A stretch of 64,000 nt of DNA, taken from the NCBI RefSeq assembly GCF_900105495.1, contig NZ_FNTF01000002.1:4642501-4706500 (forward strand), written 5' to 3'. The stretch comes from Pseudomonas frederiksbergensis. GTDB lineage: Bacteria; Pseudomonadota; Gammaproteobacteria; Pseudomonadales; Pseudomonadaceae. Under the pieces are notes generated by a model. That model searched no databases, had not been told where the DNA came from, and worked only from the letters and a program-made list of their open reading frames with translations. Below, in pieces: positions 60,640-64,000 of this stretch (position 1 is its first letter; every line of letters begins with the position of its first letter). Made by a program: the position numbers and the translations under genes.

Positions 60640-61488
60640 TCATTTGAATTCGACAGGGAAACCGATCGTAGGTGTTGGAAGGTCTACACCGAACCACTGT
60701 TTGAACGACGCGGCATACGTCGGGAACTCAACGCCTGTCATGCCTTCATGCAGGACGGTATTGACGAAGTTCAGCCAGTCCTGGTCGCCGCGCTTGACCG
60801 CGCAGGCGTAGGTTTGCGGGCTCCAGGCATACGCCGGGCTGCGATAGCGCCCCTGGTTCTGCACCATCAGGTATTTCACCGACGACTGATCGGTCGCAGC
60901 GGCGTCGGCACGGCCGGAGTTCACCGCCTGATACATCAGGTCCACGCTGTCGTACTGATCGACCTTGGCCTTGGGCAAGGCCTGATGCACCAGTTCTTCG
61001 GCGTACACGTTCTGCAACACCGCCACGGTCACACTGTCGCCGGCGGCTTTCAGGTCTTCGATTTCCTTGTACTTGCTGTTGGCCGGCAACAGCAGGCCGA
61101 CGCCTTCGCGGTAGTACGGCAGCGTGAACGCCACTTGCTGGGCGCGGCTGGCGGTGACGGTAATGAACTGACAGCTCATGTCGACCTTGTCGGTCAGCAG
61201 GTTGGGAATTCGCGCATCGGACGACTGCACCACGAACTCGACTTTGCTCGGATCGTTGAACAACCCCTTGGCCACCATCCGCGCGATATCGATATCAAAA
61301 CCCTGCAACTTGCCATCCGCTCCCTGGAAGTGCCACGGCGCATTGGTACTGCCCGTGCCCACAATCAGTTTCCCGCGGGCCAGCACGTTATCGAGCTTGC
61401 TGTCCGCCGCCTGGGCCACGCCCATGACAGCAGCCGAAGCCGCGAAAACAAAAACACACGCTTTAAACAAGGAAGGTCGGCGATGCAT
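60640..61488 (-). CDS. amino-acid ABC transporter substrate-binding protein
   Basis: 282 residues with signal peptide (MHRRPSLFKACVFVFAASAA...AQA) and the SBP family-3 fold (GKLIVGTGSTNAPWHFQGAD, LQGFDIDIARMVAKGLF). First gene of the importer unit; ATG 61488 behind GGAG. The ligand is probably a polar or D-amino acid in view of the deaminase downstream (inference). Confidence 0.94.
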   Translation of the reverse strand: MHRRPSLFKACVFVFAASAAVMGVAQAADSKLDNVLARGKLIVGTGSTNAPWHFQGADGKLQGFDIDIARMVAKGLFNDPSKVEFVVQSSDARIPNLLTDKVDMSCQFITVTASRAQQVAFTLPYYREGVGLLLPANSKYKEIEDLKAAGDSVTVAVLQNVYAEELVHQALPKAKVDQYDSVDLMYQAVNSGRADAAATDQSSVKYLMVQNQGRYRSPAYAWSPQTYACAVKRGDQDWLNFVNTVLHEGMTGVEFPTYAASFKQWFGVDLPTPTIGFPVEFK

Positions 61489-61497
61489 GGCAAGCAC

Positions 61498-61894
61498 TCC
61501 AGGGTGATGTTTATTCCGCTATACCGGATGTTGGTATGTAACAACGGAATAGACAGCAGAAAGTGTGCCACAGGATCGGCAGAAAATCCTGGGTTATGGA
61601 AAATCCAGTTGATTCAGTTGGTTAGAAAAAACGGCTTGGACTATCTCGCACGACTCCTGGCAATGCGTTCGCTACCGAACGCAACCCATTGGGAAGTAAC
61701 GCCACATTCAGGTGCATCTGTGTGCTGGATACAGACGCCGCGAGGCTCTTTGCTGCAAGTGACCGCTCATCGGATATACGGCCTTACCTGTCAGAAGTGA
61801 CAGTTGTGGAATGCCTATTCGAATTGCCTAATTACTCAGCACCTCAATGCGGTGCCCCCCCTAAAAACGAACGATTCCGAAAAGGATTTTTGCA
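61498..61894. other. promoter-side intergenic stretch
   Basis: Between divergent genes; a 72-codon ORF (61689-61907) has no supporting evidence. No clear operator found. Confidence 0.4.
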
Positions 61895-62299
61895 ATGGCT
61901 AATTTGATTAAGAACGGTGACTTTTCTCAGCAAGGCAATGAGTGGACGGCGACCAATTCAGATAACGTGCGCTATGTAACGGGTCATTGCATTATCGGTT
62001 ACCCGGATTCAATCAGTCAGGACGTCCTCACCGGTCCCGGCGCCGGCGGACAGTTCATGCTGTCCGCAAGAATGAAAACGCTCCCCAGCTCTGCTGCCCG
62101 GATTCAAGTGCAGCCACTTCCCACAGGCGAGCCGGTTTACCTTGACCTCCATGGCAATCAAGACTGGACAGTATTATCCAAAAAATTCGAGGTCCAGATC
62201 TCAACGATCAAGTTCAAAGTCACACTGGAAGCTAATGATGGTGATTCCGGCACTTTGGGCTCTTATTTCGGCGATGTGACGTTATCGAAGCTTCTCTAG
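61895..62299 (+). CDS. hypothetical protein, jelly-roll/CBM-like
   Basis: 134 residues, no signal peptide, beta-rich. NLIKNGDFSQQGNEWTATNS at the N-terminus resembles the start of carbohydrate-binding jelly-roll domains, and the C-terminal GSYFGDVTLSKLL fits the last strand. Strong AAGGA before ATG. Cytoplasmic, or secreted without a classical signal; function unknown. Confidence 0.65.
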   Translation: MANLIKNGDFSQQGNEWTATNSDNVRYVTGHCIIGYPDSISQDVLTGPGAGGQFMLSARMKTLPSSAARIQVQPLPTGEPVYLDLHGNQDWTVLSKKFEVQISTIKFKVTLEANDGDSGTLGSYFGDVTLSKLL

Positions 62300-62402
62300 T
62301 ACACCGCGGAGGCCTGACACGTGAGTTATCGCATGGCGAGGACTCGCGTTATGTTTCGCCTGAACACGCCGCCGATGTATCCCAAGAGGAAGGTGTTTTT
62401 TA

Positions 62403-62833
62403 ATGAACTCGACAGCCCCCCACTCAACGCTGGCCCCGGTCTATCGCAAGGCCTTGAAAACCTGGCGCCCAGTGATCCTGTACTTCGGCAGTGAACACTG
62501 TCCCGCCTGCGAAATGGCCGGACCGGTGTTTCGCCAGATTGCCGAGCCGTATCGGCATCACGCGCAGATCTACATGCTGACCACCAGCGAGTCCCCCGGC
62601 ACCCGGACGTCACCGGCACACCCACCGTGCTGTTTTACAAGGAGGGAAAGCTGCTGAAGAAGCTCAAGGGAATCGGCACCGAGCAAACCCTGCAAGAAGA
62701 CTTCGCCAGGCACATTGGCAAGGTCAAACCCAGATACGTAGCTCGCAAACCGAGCCATGACCTGGCCTGGTTGCATCAAACTCTGCGGACTTTGTGCACC
62801 GTACCTCGGGCACGTCTGGTGGGCAGGGCTTGA
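62403..62833 (+). pseudogene. thioredoxin-fold protein with frameshift in a C tract
   Basis: The first frame runs from ATG 62403 (good AGGAAGG) through LYFGSEHCPACEMAGPVFRQ, the thioredoxin active site with CPAC. After TTSESP, the coherent continuation HPDVTGTPTVLFYKEGKLLK is in another frame, to the stop at 62833. One extra C in the CCCCC run at 62592-62596 would restore it. The intact form would be about 143 residues with a basic tail. Either a true mutation, a switchable tract or a sequence error. Confidence 0.7.
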
Positions 62834-62900
62834 GTTGTCTGTCGCCGGATTGAGCGCTTTCGCGAGCAAGCCCGCGAAAGCCCCTCAAATCCGGCGAGAA

Positions 62901-64000
62901 TTACCCGTCGATACGCGCCAGCAACACACGTGTGACCCGCCGCTCTTCAATCGCCACCACGGTCATCCGCCAGCCTTCCCACTCATGGCTGTCACCGATC
63001 ATCGGCAGGCGATCCAGCAAGCTCACCACCAGCCCGGCCAGAGTCTGATAGTCGTCGGTGGGTTCTGCCGCAAATCCGGTCCGCTGTCGCACGCGCGCCA
63101 GGTTCAACGCGCCGCTGACCATGAATCCACCCTTCTGCTCGACCACATCCGGGCCCTCGATTTCGCTGGCGTCAGGTAACTCGCCGGCAATCGATTCGAG
63201 AATGTCGGTCATGGTCAACACACCGACGAAGTCACCGAATTCATTGACCACAAACGCAATGTGCGTCGAGGCTTTGCGCATCTGCTCCAGGGCATTGAGG
63301 ATCGAGTAACTGTCCAGCAAGTTGATGGTCTTGCGCGCTAACTGCTCAAGACCGGGCGAGTGGCCGGCCAGGTGCTCCTTGAGCAATTCCTTCTTGTGCA
63401 CGAAGCCCAGCGGCTCATCCACGGCGCCATCGCGAATCAGTGGCAGGCGTGAATAGGACGAATGCATCAGGCGCGTGCGAATGGCCTCGGCATTGTCGGA
63501 CAGGTCGATGTAGTCGACGTCAGCGCGCACGGTCATCAAGGTGCGGATCGGCCGCTCGGCGAGTTGCAGCACACCGCTGATCATCACTCGCTCACGACGA
63601 TCGAACAGTTCTGCGCTCGGCGCTTCACCGTTGTCCAGCATGTCGGCAATCTCCTCGCCGACCTCCTCCGCCGCCAGCTTGCGGCCACCGAGCAAACGCA
63701 GCACGGCGTGGGCCGTGCGCTCACGCATCGGTCGCAGGCCCTGCAAGGATTTCTTGCGGCGAGCCCGGGCGATCTGGTTGAAGACCTCGATCAGGATCGA
63801 GAAGCCGATGGCCGCGTACAGGTAACCCTTCGGTATATGGAACCCCAGGCCTTCAGCGGTCAGCGCAAAACCGATCATCATCAGGAAGCCCAGACACAGC
63901 ATGATCACCGTCGGGTGTTCGTTGACGAAACGGGTCAGCGGCTTGCTGGCGACGATCATCAGGCCGATGGAAATAATCACGGCGATCATCATCACCGCCA
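62901..64000 (-). CDS. TerC/CorC-type membrane protein with CBS domains (start outside window)
   Basis: At least 364 residues visible: C-terminal part of the membrane domain (IAVIISIGLMIVASKPLTRF, then IMLCLGFLMMIGFALTAEGL), two CBS domains (about residues 145-265 of the visible part) and the CorC_HlyC transporter-associated domain (FMVSGALNLARVRQRTGF) at the end. Similar to E. coli YegH/YoaE. A role in metal-ion or membrane stress homeostasis is usually proposed. The reading frame stays open to the window edge, so the N-terminal membrane helices lie beyond it. Confidence 0.92.
   Translation of the reverse strand, partial: AVMMIAVIISIGLMIVASKPLTRFVNEHPTVIMLCLGFLMMIGFALTAEGLGFHIPKGYLYAAIGFSILIEVFNQIARARRKKSLQGLRPMRERTAHAVLRLLGGRKLAAEEVGEEIADMLDNGEAPSAELFDRRERVMISGVLQLAERPIRTLMTVRADVDYIDLSDNAEAIRTRLMHSSYSRLPLIRDGAVDEPLGFVHKKELLKEHLAGHSPGLEQLARKTINLLDSYSILNALEQMRKASTHIAFVVNEFGDFVGVLTMTDILESIAGELPDASEIEGPDVVEQKGGFMVSGALNLARVRQRTGFAAEPTDDYQTLAGLVVSLLDRLPMIGDSHEWEGWRMTVVAIEERRVTRVLLARIDG

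Noticed and set aside
61689..61907. 72-codon ORF before the jelly-roll-like gene
   Set aside because: No ribosome-binding site, no motif, overlaps the next start.
62321..62491. Alternative GTG-started frame through the thioredoxin gene start as an intact joined gene
   Set aside because: It is in the frame of the thioredoxin C-terminal part but hits TGA before reaching it, and its translation is not thioredoxin-like.

Overview
The window is chromosomal DNA of a Pseudomonas of the fluorescens group. The signs are the gacA-uvrC-pgsA-tRNA-Gly block, a TTG-started gacA of 213 codons, many REP/REPIN palindromes of the GTGGGAGCGAGCCTGCTCGC type, GC-rich codon use, and an aldoxime-nitrile cluster whose OxdA closely resembles that of P. 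chlororaphis B23 as I remember it.

Layout. 1-3.2 kb: end of an acyl-CoA dehydrogenase, a chemoreceptor and a TetR regulator. 3.2-11.1 kb: a catabolic cluster for aldoxime -> nitrile -> amide -> acid (AraC-type regulator, 63-codon ORF, oxdA, outer-membrane barrel protein, amidase, Fe-type nitrile hydratase alpha and beta, G3E activator). Two promoters in it share the same tandem operator with identical spacing. 11.1-31 kb: a mosaic accessory region with many broken genes (Tdi1-type immunity gene with an amber codon, DUF3077-like gene, luciferase-like and old-yellow-enzyme fragments, IS66, MFS and LysR pieces). Between them lie intact genes: creatininase-MFS-LysR, cupin, histidine kinase, DUF6632, an isochorismatase-fold hydrolase behind a threonine-rich attenuator, cytochrome c, NIPSNAP, a DUF2063/DUF692 (MNIO) pair and formamidase. 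The accessory stretch ends at tRNA-Gly, and a direct repeat of the tRNA terminator lies at its far edge (3.19 kb), as expected of an island.

31-64 kb is core-like: tRNA-Gly, pgsA, uvrC, gacA, GNAT, nitrilase-superfamily hydrolase; a DAHP synthase behind two successive aromatic-rich leader ORFs; lipase, parvulin; yejABEF peptide importer; a sigma-54 activator with its probable target operon for 3-hydroxybutyrate/acetoacetate use (GntP permease, BdhA, AacS); PilT/PilU ATPase; hybrid sensor kinase; second parvulin; an amino-acid uptake and deamination locus (ABC importer, RidA, IclR, DSD1-like deaminase, PfkB kinase); a frameshifted thioredoxin-like gene; and a CBS/CorC membrane protein cut by the window end.

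The most notable signals are regulatory: (1) a complete four-segment transcription attenuator with a Thr-rich 23-residue leader before the isochorismatase-fold gene; (2) tandem aromatic leader peptides before DAHP synthase; (3) the duplicated AraC-type operator/promoter of the aldoxime-nitrile regulon; (4) a sigma-54 promoter with paired inverted repeats. No CRISPR array, rRNA or integrase gene was seen.
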